A DNA stretch of 64,000 nt from Guadua angustifolia (lineage: Eukaryota > Streptophyta > Magnoliopsida > Poales > Poaceae): contig CM070511.1 of the NCBI GenBank assembly GCA_036346375.1, positions 1,364,001-1,428,000 on the forward strand. The letters are read 5' to 3'. Below, piece by piece: positions 11,634 to 22,494 of the stretch (position 1 is its first letter; each line of letters starts with the position of its first letter). The position numbers were made by a program, and so were the translations under genes. The notes below the pieces were generated by a model. It was not told the DNA's origin. It was given only the letters and a program-made list of their open reading frames with translations, and ran no database searches.

Positions 11634-11910
11634 GCAAGAGGGATGAGAAATAGTAGGGAATTAGTTTTAAATTTTGAATAAGTTATTATAAAGAGCTCAT
11701 ATGCATTCAATTTCTATAAAAATAGCAACTCTTTCCCAATTCTCACACCCCACCATTGGTTTGAAATGATGGGAGTTAAACCCTCAAACTCTTAATCCCC
11801 ATCCCACATAAATTATCATGCCCACCAACTAACACAAGGGATTATATAACCCCTACCTTCTAAATTCATATTCCCTCACCAATTCCCTCCCACCAAACAA
11901 GCTGTATGTT

Positions 11911-13411
11911 TTGTGATAAAATTGATTATATACCATCGAACAACTCCCTTCTTCACGATACACCATCAAATAATTTCCTCTTCACAATATGTCATTAGGT
12001 TCTAAGTTTTCTTTACAATAAACCATCATCATTAACAATCCTTCCAAGCCTTTCCTTTAAGCATGTGAGATTTCTCAAAAATACCCAAAATACCCATGAT
12101 TGCAACGAGAGACTACCAATCGTGGCTCTCATGGTAGACAAGGCCCACTCCCAACTTCTCTTCCCTTAACTGCATCTTAGCACGCATCAGCTCACTTCTC
12201 TCCCCTATCATCCAAGGCTATTGATGGAGACACTCGATCCCCCAAACCATAGATCCCCAAATTGGGAGCCCTCCAACATGCTTGAAGGCGGCTTGTACCT
12301 AGTCAGCCAAGCAGCAACTGTAGCACTACGAGCTGCACCGCTGTAGCGGCCAGTTAGGGGCCACTAACCAGAGCCCAAAGGTATTTACGTATTGTTTGGT
12401 TGAATTTCGAGAACTTGAAATGTTGATAAAAGGTGAATCACTGGGATTAGTTAGTTGATTGTGTAGATGTAGAGCTTAAGAAATGAAGAGATAATCTATA
12501 CATTTGAAAGCTTTATGGAATCGATCGGGAAAGACACAGAAGACAACTACAGCTACTACCTCCACATCCAAACCAGTATTTGTAGAAAGTAAATTTATTT
12601 TCAGCAAGTAATTTTGTGAAAGAACCGGATAATTTTAATGGATAATCGCTATTTTTTCATTAATGATGAAGCTATAATATCTCACTTCTAAGTTATGGAA
12701 TCTCACAAGTAAATTTGTATTTTTTTTCTTAATTATTTTGTAATGTTCTAATTTATTGTGAGATGTTTGTTCTAATGTGAACAAAATTGTGCTTTAATTT
12801 TCGCTATTGTGGATCTTGAACGGTTCTATTGAACAATATTTTGTTAACTCCATACACCCATCCAAAAATTCCTAGATTCACCACTGACAAGCTTAGTAAA
12901 AAATGAGGATGGTGATATTCCACCAAATTTGTGAGATGATCCTTTGACCAAGTATTCTACCCAAGTATGAGATAATACTTAAAACTAAGGGCAACCACTT
13001 ATATACCACCGAATAACTTCTTATGTCTACAATATGCGACTGATGTCTCACTGACATGTGGCCCCCATATGTTATCTCATAGTAAGTGACATATTGTACA
13101 TCATGTAGTTATTTAGTGACATAATGTAGATTTTGCCTAAAACCAAATACCCTCGATATATATATATATACCTAATAATCAACAATCTCAAGGGGAGAGT
13201 GACAATTAGATTAGGTGAGCAACAGGTGTCAAGTTTCATCTCAGCAGGTCAGCAGCCGGTGGCTGATCGCCTGACTTTGCAGTCTATCTGTACGGACCGT
13301 ACTACTACTTGCTCCTCTTAAGCTGGGAAAATAAATTCAACAGTAGGTGGAGCTGGACTGGAACCACAGCAATTTCTTTTTTCACATACCTACTCCTCCG
13401 TCAATTTTTAC
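11911..13411. other. AT-rich intergenic DNA, no gene
   Basis: No supported reading frame or RNA gene is present. Phrases such as TATATACCA(T/C)CGAA recur at about 11930 and 13000, suggesting an old degraded transposon. An (AT)n run lies at about 13157-13171. Confidence 0.5.
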
Positions 13412-13590
13412 ATGAGATTTCACGCTGTTAAATCCGGTCAAGAAAATGAGATCAAAAGGAAGCGTTACATATGTGCATCAACTTTTCTTGCCAGGTGCTT
13501 CTGCCTTTCCAGGGCAATTGCCGGTTGCTAAAAACGGGTCGAATATCTTCCGTTCGATTCGAGATCGGATTTAACAGTGTGAAATCTTAT
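13412..13590. repeat. Inverted repeat, small MITE-like
   Basis: ATTTCACGCTGTTAAATCC near 13417-13435 recurs in inverted form as GGATTTAACAGTGTGAAAT near 13567-13585, with few mismatches and about 130 bp between. It does not code. It is consistent with a small foldback element or MITE of unassigned family. Confidence 0.5.
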
Positions 13591-14118
13591 GGGTTAGGAT
13601 ATAGAAAGAGCAATATCTGTCCATATCCAACCCATTTTCACCTCTAGCTGAACGCATGGCATCTTCACTCTTCAGTTATTTCTCGAGAAGTTCGAATACA
13701 TCTTGTCTTTGCTTTCTTCAGTTTTTGATCCCTTATAATTATACTAAAAACTACGTATTGAAAAGCCAATGGTCCTTCTTTACTTTCATTCTCAAGCACT
13801 TTCAAATGCGAGCGGCTAATTAGAGATCGGCATGTGGCATGCAATGCGTAATTCATTAGTTTGGTCAGATGACTCAGATCATTCGGGCAAGACAAAATTG
13901 CTGTCAAGCTTCACAATACCTTGCCCTCCGTTGTCACTTCGTGCCAACTATCTTGATTTCAGGTTAGGTGACAGATCAAATCTACATGGAGCATGAATAC
14001 ATTTCATTTTGCAGGCTGTACTTTAGGGATCTTGTGAGATCAAACCTTCATATATGATATGACATTAGAGGGCAAATCAAGCTGATTTCTGAATATACCA
14101 ATTCTCTAGGTGTATTAT

Positions 14119-14345
14119 TGTTGGAGATAACTCAATATCTTAACTTATCATATTTTTTAGTTTTATCCAAATAGATTGTTAGTCTAAATTTTCTACAACT
14201 AAAGCTCTTTTGGTTATATAAGCCAACTCCTTGTACATGTAAACATTAGAACATATTAGTGAATTATTTCCCTTCGTTTTTTCTGCAAAGGTTTTTCCAC
14301 GTTAAATCTTTATCTCCGTTATTTTACCGTGCTTCTAACCTAACA
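14119..14345 (+). mobile_element. Solo LTR (same family as the LTRs at 29426 and 56258)
   Basis: The 227-bp unit begins TGTTGGAGATAACTC, ends CTAACCTAACA and is flanked by the perfect 5-bp duplication ATTAT (14114-14118, 14346-14350). A TATA box, TTATATAAGCC, is central. It matches the reverse complement of 56258-56485 along its whole length. With no internal sequence beside it, this is a solo LTR left by LTR-LTR recombination. Confidence 0.85.
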
Positions 14346-14350
14346 ATTAT

Positions 14351-16435
14351 TGGGTCATCATCTAATTAATTTATGGTTGGTTCATAAGCTGATCAGTTTT
14401 TATCTGAAACAGCACAAAGTCATTTGTGTCAGGTTTTAGGTTTGCATCACTGTCTAAATAATATGAAATGAGTACAGACTGGTTCATAGGCCATCTGTAC
14501 TCAATTACATCATAGTACAGTAAAATGAAAGAGATAAAATGCCCAAATTCGAGTGTTTTGCAACTGAATTGCAATTCCATTGTGACATTTGAAAGAAACC
14601 TTCTTTCAATTAGATTTACTTGACAAATGGAATGCTGTATGATTGTCTGGGTCTTTGGCATTTGATAGCTGTATCCGGTGACGTGACTGCTCAGCTGCAG
14701 AGTAGGGATGGACGAAAGAGTTGGTACAACATGCAGGCCACAAACAAAATCATATAGATTGCGAAAGAGTTGTACAATTGAAAATAATGATACGCCAATA
14801 ATTTGAAGAGACACCAAATAAATTGAAAAAACAGGCGTTGTTCTCGTGTCATTTGGAACTTAATCCGCCTCTTAAGGAATCAATGACGCAATCTGAGTAC
14901 TAATTGAACACCCTGCTGCAGGTTGTCAAGGTGGTATTCAGAACAGTTTGAGAGTTTTCTCCATCTGGAGAGGAGAGTGGACGGAAGCTACATGTCTGAC
15001 GTTTGGAGGAACCTCGATCTCCGTGTCAGACACACCATTCCATTACATCCTCACTCTGATTGAAAAAATGACACCGTTCTATGTCTTCCTCTCTCCCCCA
15101 AGCTCTTCACTGCAATCCTTTTCTTCTCCAAAAACACCAATCAAATACCAAGATCAACTTTTGCATGTATGATTTCTAGATTTTCCATCCTTCAATGACA
15201 TCTACCGAAGCATCCACTCAATTTGTACATGTATGACCATTTGAGGAGTTTTGGATTGAAAAATAGAAGAGGAAATGGAATGGCTGGGTATGCTTCTTCC
15301 CCGCATGTTCTGTTGCACAGTAAGGCTCTTCGGCGACTAACTTGATGGCAGGAAGTGGTGCATTGGCTGTTGTCACGGCGAGAGTAGCCGTGGCTAGAAG
15401 CTAGCCGCTCTTGCTCCTCTCTCTTCCTTCTCTGGTGGGCACAAGGAGAATATTTTTTTATTGCATCAGTTATGCCGACTTGTTGCTTGAGAATTTTTAT
15501 ATTGTTGCAATAGGTATTTGTTGATGTCCCATAAGTGTTCTTATATGTTGCATCATGGTGTTGGTTTGTTTCCTTGCAATATGAAGTTGTTTTGTTGTGG
15601 ATACTCATTTTTTGGTCCAGTCCATAAGCTTCAGTAACATAAACCATGACACTCAAGCTCTAGTATAGCATTTTGACTGGCGCTTGAGCTCCGTCACCAA
15701 CATTGGTCGTGGCCTCCGTGAGCTCCACCACCGGTAGCGAGCTTTGCAGCCACTAGGTGCAACCTCTGCTAGCGCCACCATGGCGAGTCGAGCTTCGAGC
15801 CCGGGTTCCTCGCTGGCATGGCCACAACCTCCTTCTCCGACAGATTTTGCTACTCACCATCCTCCACACGCCTCCTTGTCCAACGGTAGGCGTTATACGA
15901 TAAGGAGATTGCGAGGAGACGAAGAGAAACGGGTGGTAGGGGTCGTACATCCAACCGTTCGTTGTAGATTTGAATGGTGGAAGAGAGTGTACGGAGTTAG
16001 CAGACGTCTGAGAGCTAATTGTTCCCCTAATTAATATCCATATAGAATAGGTGTCAATTGGTGGGTCACCAAACTGAGATTTTAATCATAAAAAATGTAC
16101 CCGCCATCTGAAACTGAAAGAGAGAGCAGAGAGTTTCTTTACAGCAGCTACTTTTATGCTTGCTGTGATAAAGTAAGTTTCTCCTCAAGTTGTTCACCAG
16201 AAACATGGAAAAAACACACAAAGGAAATGTTATAGAAGACACGCATGCCGCATACCTTTGCTCAATCACACAAGTAAAACCACAGCTCACAATGAGTTGC
16301 TGGTGGCAGCAGAGCACACAGTGCAAACTGCATCCGTGATCCAGTAAAAATGACAAGCAAGGAGAGAGAACAAACTTGGCCATGCTCAGGCCTTCCCTTT
16401 CTGAATTTCCCTCTTCTTTTCAGGAAAGCAGGAAT
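14351..16435. other. Intergenic DNA, no supported gene
   Basis: Open frames of 148 codons (14371-14817, minus) and 154 codons (15192-15656, minus) have no recognisable domain and AT-biased composition. I treat them as chance. The stretch 15440-15650 is rich in GTTGCAA-like repeats of the sort found in degraded grass transposons. Confidence 0.5.
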
Positions 16436-16439
16436 GCAC

Positions 16440-16471
16440 CTTTTCCATTCCCTTCCCTTCCCTTCCCTTCC
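16440..16471. repeat. (CCCTT)n microsatellite
   Basis: About five tandem units of CCTTC/CCCTT precede a TTTTAAATAG stretch. It is a simple repeat with no other feature. Confidence 0.8.
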
Positions 16472-16976
16472 TTTTAAATAGTGACACTGTATACTTTCCA
16501 GAAAGGCAGAACACAGAAGATGAGACTGAAGATAATCTACTTTAGGTGGTGCAATCACAGATGCAGTAGCAATATTGGGCTACTTCTGTTTTACAACCAT
16601 GCATGCATGATTGAGCTCATCCTTTTTCTTTTATTTAAAGGCAGCATGTTGTCCTGATCCTAATTAATTTCATTTATGTGTCCTTAAATACCTTGACTAA
16701 TGCAATAGGACAAATTGGTGTTAATGCCCTTCTGGAACCCAAAGATACGTTAAGCTAGCCTGTGGTCAAATAGTCACCAGACTACTTCCAGTCCAAGCAG
16801 ACTAAAATGTCGTCAGAAAGAAGTAACCCTGAAGGAATTAACACGATGATCTCTAATAATCCTGCTTAATTAGTAGAATAAGCCAATTAAAAAGTTGGAC
16901 GAAACACTTTTTAAGCATACTTTTAAATTGCTATAACAACAGCCATGAAGTGGTACTGGCTCTGGAGGAGTTGAGG

Positions 16977-17018
16977 AAAGAAAGAAAGAAAGAAAGAGAA
17001 AGAAAGAAAGAAAGAAGG
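16977..17018. repeat. (AAAG)n microsatellite
   Basis: Roughly ten tandem AAAG units, with one GAG interruption near 16996. Confidence 0.9.
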
Positions 17019-17095
17019 GAATACGCTTTGGAATAAAGCACCCTATCCCATGTGTTTGATTATCTAAGCAATGCAGGTGACTATATGGGCAAATT

Positions 17096-17350
17096 AGAGC
17101 ATGTACAATAGTAGAGACGACTACTTTCTATATACTCTTCTATGTCATGTAAAAACAAAACTAAAGTCAATTTCTACAATAAATGTCATATTAAGATTGT
17201 CTCTATGAGATTCTACAATCTTTTAATTATGGTATGAAAAAGTGTTTACTATAGACAATAACTCAAGTAATAGTGTTTTATGCTATTTATATGATTGTCT
17301 TTTCATGAGGAAATAGCTATATATACTCTAGCTCCTCCTTCTCTCTCTTC
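17096..17350. mobile_element. Truncated copy of the GAGCATGTACAAT MITE family
   Basis: The left end GAGCATGTACAAT is the same as that of the complete MITE at 26203-26475, and the sequence after it is similar in character. No inverted right end was found before 17400, so this copy is truncated or diverged. Confidence 0.4.
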
Positions 17351-18364
17351 CATATCAGCAAAAAAAAATCACACATAGCTAAACATATAGATAGTTGACA
17401 TCATGCCATTAAAAAGTAGATGATTTATGGGAGTGTTTATGGATTTTTTTCCCGACAGAAATCATAGCTAGTTCCAATACTTTTGCAAGAAAAAAAAAAG
17501 ATTCGTGATCTTGGGGGACATTACACGTGTTGAAGTGGCTTTAATTTGACCGAAAATTAATCCCAAATCACAGGACAGCAATACCTCGTATGGAAGCTAG
17601 CTAGCCAATCATCATCTGAATGATGGAATTAATTAACTTGTGATTGATCATATGGTTAGTTCTTGCTGTCATCAATTAAGATGAGCTACGTACTAGCCTA
17701 CCCGGCCGATCGAGATCGAGTTCTTATATATGATGCTGTCTGTACATTGAGGATGAATCATATGATCGGTCGATCCTTTTTGTGACACTGGATCATGTGC
17801 ATGCCCAAATGGACGAGCTAGTGATGCTTTTCATGATCAGCAGCTATATATTACTAATCTCATGCAAATGAATGAAGTCGACATGGTACAACATGCTAGC
17901 TAGTGTCTGAACATATATACTAAACGAAGTGCACAAGAGTCCTACTCAATTTGCCTGTTTAACCGGCAGCAGATAGCAGACTCCAAACTCTACAAGGCAA
18001 CTAGCTAGAAAGTTGGGTTTAATTGGCTTTGAAGGCAAGGCTAGTCAGTGCCCTGCCCACGAGAGAGAGAGAGAGACACATCGATCGGTAGTGGCCTGGT
18101 AGGTGAATGTGCTACGGTCCTGTCCCCAATTTGTTCAGTTCAGCAGCAGAATCTCCGTTATCTTTCACGGTACTGTAGAATCCCAGAAAAAGTTACCATC
18201 CAGTAAACAATGCTGCGGTGAACTAACTTGTATATGGGATTAACTGATTCTAGGATCTGCCTTCGTTTCCAAATGGACAGTTAATTTGTTGGCCCAAAAT
18301 GAACGCACTTGTTTAAAGAAAGAAGGAGCAGCCCAGCTTTTGGGCCAGGCCGATGATCCTCTCA
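17351..18364. other. Intergenic DNA, no gene
   Basis: No supported gene. The stretch is rich in CTAGCTAG and GATCGATC clusters and has a short (GA)n run near 18061-18075. Confidence 0.5.
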
Positions 18365-18768
18365 ATAGGGATGGACGATCCGCAAGTCCTACATATTAGC
18401 CCGGTAAACGTGCCTCGAGTTATGGTTCGAGCTTGGACTTAAATTTAAGCTTGGCTCGGTCTGAGCTTGAGTAAACTTTAGCTTGACTCGAGTAAACTCG
18501 ATAATAGTAAATAATTCAATATATACTATTTTTAAATAATAAAAAATATTCAAGCTCAAGCTCGGTAAGAATTAACATATAGTAATATTTAACAAGTAAT
18601 TTATAAATTATTAGGCTCACAAACTATTTAAGCTCGGTTTGGTGAAACTCGTAAGCTCGAGATCAAGCTCCTGTTTAGCTTATTTGGAGCTCGAACCGAG
18701 CTCAAATCAAGCTTAGAATAAGGCAAGGTCGAGTAGCTCACGAGCCCCAAGTTTTTTTATAGCCCTAG
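18365..18768. mobile_element. Putative MITE rich in GAGCTCG/CTCGAGC inverted motifs
   Basis: The stretch opens TAGGGATGG and closes with a similar inverted TAGCCCTA. Internally, motifs such as AAGCTCGGT and its complement ACCGAGCT recur many times on both strands, so the whole can fold on itself. It does not code. The family is unassigned and the ends are approximate. Confidence 0.45.
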
Positions 18769-19381
18769 TCCATACTAGCTAGAAGTCTCGAGTCATTATA
18801 ATGGGATGTGTTTCTTAATTCTAACACTGACATCATATACATGATACTGCTTTTGCATCACCCTGATTCAAATTTCACATAATGTATTATCCCACCATAG
18901 GATGAACTCACATATACATAGAACCCTACTTACACTTTCATCTAAGTTTCATGTAAAAGAGGTAATCCGGAGATATTACTATAACTCACTCTAAACAAAC
19001 AATGTGAGATTAATCCTACCAACACTTCCTATGAGCCATCACATTAACCGGCTAGGATAATATGACATCTGCCGCTCCCCGGTCCTCAAGTGTCTGGCTC
19101 GATCGCTTCACTGATGATGAGTTCCCTCACTCGGAGATGATCGATGCCTGCCCGATTGGTCCATCGACCGGTTAAGCTAGCACTTGTTGTGATCGATCGA
19201 GTAGGTTCTGTTTGAGGGTTTAGAGCCAGCTGCTTTAACTTTTAAAAAGCCAGTAAACCTTTTCCTCACAAACAGCTCAGTTTTGGATCGATATGTATCA
19301 TCGACAAGAAAACAAATGGCTGGCCGGCCGGCTACGTATTGATTAGTACTCACTCTGTCTAGCTAGCTACTGAGTACTGAT
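18769..19381. other. Intergenic DNA, no gene
   Basis: Nothing coding was seen. The last five bases (CTGAT, 19377-19381) are the left target duplication of the retroelement that follows. Confidence 0.5.
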
Positions 19382-19562
19382 TGTAGAAAAGAGAGAATTG
19401 TATATAATGCGTGGGATAATGTATTGCTGAGCCCTCAGGCTGTTTATATAGGAGTACATGGCTTGGAGGGCAAGATGCCTCTCCTAGAGATAAGGAAGGT
19501 TATCACGGATTACAATCAATCCTAAACTAACCATATCTCGTGCTGCCTAATATACTCTAACA
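19382..19562 (-). repeat. LTR, left copy (3' LTR in element sense)
   Basis: A 181-bp terminal repeat of the 19382-21456 element, with TTTATATAGG in its centre. It pairs with 21275-21456. Confidence 0.9.
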
Positions 19563-19604
19563 TCCCCGCAAATACAAGTAGCCCTTGTGCCCATGTCGAA
19601 GTAG

Positions 19605-20921
19605 CTAAGCACGAGGGCGAGAAGCCGGTCGAGGTGCCGCGGCGGCGGGTAGCTGGGTCGAGGGAGCCGCCGAGGTCGCCGAAGAGGAGGAGCCGCACAA
19701 GTCGCGGGCGCGCAAGGGCGCCAGGTGATGAGGGCGATAAGAGGGAGCGCCATAGACGAAGATGGCGACGCAATGATGAAGAAGAAGGTCAATGCCGAAG
19801 TCGACACTGCCGAGCCGCCATGGACGAGGCGCGCGCCGGTTTGCTGTGCCCGAACGCGTCTGAACGAAGGCACGCGACGGTGTTGCCGCGACGGACGTAT
19901 TAGGCGAGGGCCCCAACCATGCGTCGCCGCCTAAAGGACCAGCAGAGAAGGCCTCCACGACGTTGCGGTGCGCAAAAGAACGGCGGGAAGAAGGTGCCGG
20001 CGCAGCCCGTGGTTGTTGGAGGGACGGCGTAGGCGAGACGAGAGGGCGACGCTGGCGACGAGGTTGTGGTGAACGAAGTCGAAGAAGTAGATGGGCGACG
20101 CACCAAGGCTCGGATCGGGCAATGGCGAGAGAGCCGTAATGCACGAGGAGAGTCACGGTGGCGCCGAGTGTCACGACGGCGGTGCTTTCAAGAAGTCGGC
20201 GAAGAACTCGAACAAATGGAGAAGACCATGCGCGAGAGACGCAGCCGACGTAGTCGACAAATGATGGAGGTGCAACGCGAGGACGACGACAGACGGCGGC
20301 GCCGCCGCCCGAGGAGGCGACGCAGCGGCAGCCCTTGTGCTTGGAAAAGCAAGGCGGTAGTAGACGGCGACGCCACGGAGGATGGTCGCACGTGATCGGT
20401 TGATCGAGCCGAGGCGCGCGAGATGGAGTTGAAGGTGGAGCCTCCCGACGGTGGTGGCGACGACGAGCCGACGAGGTCGGCGTGCGAGTAAAGAGGCGCG
20501 CACACGCAGCGTTCGCACGCCGCAGCCATGCCATGCCGCATACCGAAGAAGATGAGGAAGCCGGTGTTGTCGATGCCGATGTCGAAGATGCGCGAGGCCG
20601 ATCGCGCTGGCGACGCAAACCCGATCTCGCCGGAAAAAAAAAATAAAGGTACAAAGAAGAATAAAGCAGATCCGGGTACCCATAGCCCCATCGTCTCATG
20701 GCCTCAATAACCATCGGCGGGGGCAAGCAGCGCCCGCATGGCGCGACCGGCCGGGCGGAGGGCCCCAGCGACGGAGCCATGGAGCGAGGCCCGACCGCGG
20801 AGGGGCTCACCGGCGGCACGATGACCAGGTGACGGAGATGGCAGCGCCGTGCCAGGGTGGAGGAGGGACCCGTGAGAACCACGGCGGCGTGAACGCGGAG
20901 GGCCCGCCGGCGACGGAGCAA
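19605..20921 (-). CDS. Unrecognised 438-codon open frame inside the LTR element
   Basis: An uninterrupted frame fills most of the element's interior in the element's own orientation. The translation is rich in Arg, Ala, Ser and Pro and I recognise no gag, protease, reverse transcriptase or integrase motif. Long frames also exist on the opposite strand (for example 20066-20395), so high GC alone could explain its length. It could be a diverged structural protein, a captured host fragment or chance. Confidence 0.25.
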   Translation of the reverse strand: MLRRRRALRVHAAVVLTGPSSTLARRCHLRHLVIVPPVSPSAVGPRSMAPSLGPSARPVAPCGRCLPPPMVIEAMRRWGYGYPDLLYSSLYLYFFFPARSGLRRQRDRPRASSTSASTTPASSSSSVCGMAWLRRANAACARLFTRTPTSSARRRHHRREAPPSTPSRAPRLDQPITCDHPPWRRRLLPPCFSKHKGCRCVASSGGGAAVCRRPRVAPPSFVDYVGCVSRAWSSPFVRVLRRLLESTAVVTLGATVTLLVHYGSLAIARSEPWCVAHLLLRLRSPQPRRQRRPLVSPTPSLQQPRAAPAPSSRRSFAHRNVVEAFSAGPLGGDAWLGPSPNTSVAATPSRAFVQTRSGTANRRAPRPWRLGSVDFGIDLLLHHCVAIFVYGAPSYRPHHLAPLRARDLCGSSSSATSAAPSTQLPAAAAPRPASRPRA

Positions 20922-21274
20922 GACCTACAGATCTAAGCGTTTTCCTCACCGCCAACACGACGGCGAAGCGAGGGAAGCTTGGACGCGGCAGCCAAATGCC
21001 AAATTGCTACCACGATAGCGCAGGATGTGATTTGAGCGAGGCATGGCATGACGCAGCCGACGACGGAGAAGACGACCACCATGACGCGGATCCGGGAGAA
21101 CTCGATCTTTTGTCAGCCGACGACGCGGACGCGACGATTTACGGACGGGCGGATCGAAGGATCGCCACGCAACCTAATTCTGATGGCGCTGCCCCGGTGG
21201 AGATCGATCTCCCGGGCGGCGCTGTGGCGGCCGGAAGGCTAGGTCTAGGATGAGAACCCTAAGCTCTGATACCA

Positions 21275-21456
21275 TGTAGAAAAGAGAGAATTATATATAA
21301 TGCGTGGGATAATGTATTGCTGAGTCCTCAGGCTGTTTATATAGGAGTACATGGCTTGGAGGGCAAGATGCCTCTCCTAGAGATAAGGAAGGTTATCACG
21401 GGATTACAATCAATCCTAAACTAACCATATCTGGTGCTGCCTAATATACTCTAACA
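21275..21456 (-). repeat. LTR, right copy (5' LTR in element sense)
   Basis: A 182-bp terminal repeat abutting the primer-site complement on its left and the CTGAT duplication (21457-21461) on its right. Confidence 0.9.
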
Positions 21457-22069
21457 CTGATTGATCCATCGATGGATACGTATAGAAAGCTACGTACGGC
21501 CAGTGCACCTGACCATCTCCATAATAAACATGTGAACTCCGATCCATCGCAGCAACTAGTGCTCGCTCCATTAGTCAGCCAAGAAAGATCAGTAAGTGTA
21601 CAAAATTTTTAATTGACCCAGTATTAATTGTTTTTCCCTGTCTGCCTGAGAATCGAACTTGATTTTTACTGCTGCTAGTACTAGCTAGCTGTATATATAT
21701 AAATTCATGAGTACTGTCTATCTACTTAGTTGTCACTGTTGATCTAGTAGATCGTTGATGTAGATTGTAGAGATCGACGCATAAGGCGGGGCGGTCAAAT
21801 ATGGAATATAATAGTATCATTTTTCACTAGTAGACGATGACTAAATGATTGATTCATCCAGAAGCTACCCAGATCGAGAACATCTCTGTTGATAGCCATA
21901 TACTTTGATTCCAGCCTGATAAATGAGTACAGTGCCGTACTCCCTCCTACTACTGTAAAAGAAATTATAGTAGACACATCTTCACTGATGATTTTTTTAA
22001 ATATATATTATTATACTAAACCCCAAATGGTACACTGATATGGACCGGTACCAGAGCATACCATTCTAA
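21457..22069. other. Intergenic DNA, no gene
   Basis: AT-rich sequence with no supported frame, RNA gene or repeat beyond CTAG-rich clusters. Confidence 0.5.
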
Positions 22070-22430
22070 AAGCATGTACCTATGTTCTATCCTAGTTTGT
22101 GACTTCCTCACTTTGTAATATCAATGTCAGGTTTTATTCAATATTTTACTATGATTTGTCGTCAAATTTGAAAATTTATTGCACACCAAAAGAGAATGAT
22201 GAACAACAAATTTTGATTTTTTTGTCAAAAAATTTAACTAACAAATAATTTTATCAAATACTACATGTAATTAGTACTCAAACTAGGATAGAACATAGGA
22301 TAGAACATAGGTACATGCCTTAAGGAATTCATAAAACTGGGATACAATATGGGTACATACATGCCTTAGAGAATTTATAAAGTCTGGGATACAATATATT
22401 TCATAGGTATATGCCTCTGGTGAAGGACTA
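22070..22430. mobile_element. MITE with a repeated right end
   Basis: The left arm AAGCATGTACCTATGTTCTA (from 22070) is inverted at about 22288-22322, where GATAGAACATAG is present twice in tandem before GTACATGCCTT. Two further diverged right-end units follow to 22430, each with GGGATACAATAT then an ATGCCT-like end. The interior does not code. The family is not assigned. Confidence 0.6.
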
Positions 22431-22494
22431 AGTCACAAACCATACATTCTATGGCCATGGTCGTCAGGTTAGGGCATGGTCAAAACAACGATAG

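Larger units (their letters stand above)
9187..11910. mobile_element. Outer MITE-like element split by a hAT-like insertion
   Basis: The left end GCCTGTTTGG (about 9199-9208) and the right end CCAAACAAGC (about 11893-11902) are inverted. The sequence just inside also matches imperfectly in inverted orientation: GGGGATTA...GAGGGTTTA occurs on both sides. Removing the insert at 9440-11633 leaves an element of roughly 500-600 bp. No coding region or clear target duplication was found, so the exact edges are uncertain. Confidence 0.5.
19382..21456 (-). mobile_element. Complete non-autonomous LTR retroelement, 2.1 kb
   Basis: Two LTRs (19382-19562 and 21275-21456) begin TGTAGAAAAGAG, end ATACTCTAACA and differ at about four positions. 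The perfect target duplication CTGAT flanks the whole. The complement of an initiator-Met primer site, GCTCTGATACCA, abuts the right LTR. A pyrimidine tract, TCCCCGC, follows the left LTR. The element is therefore oriented on the minus strand. The GC-rich 1.7-kb interior has no protease, reverse transcriptase or integrase motif, so the element must be mobilised by another. The near-identical LTRs point to a fairly recent insertion. Confidence 0.9.

Noticed and set aside
11490..11648. A coding-looking tail (KQGKAEAWE..., PKRKAGWPKTKFETLG) ending in TAG TAG
   Set aside because: It changes phase in the middle and runs across the right end of the hAT-like element into its host sequence, so it cannot be a normal gene end.
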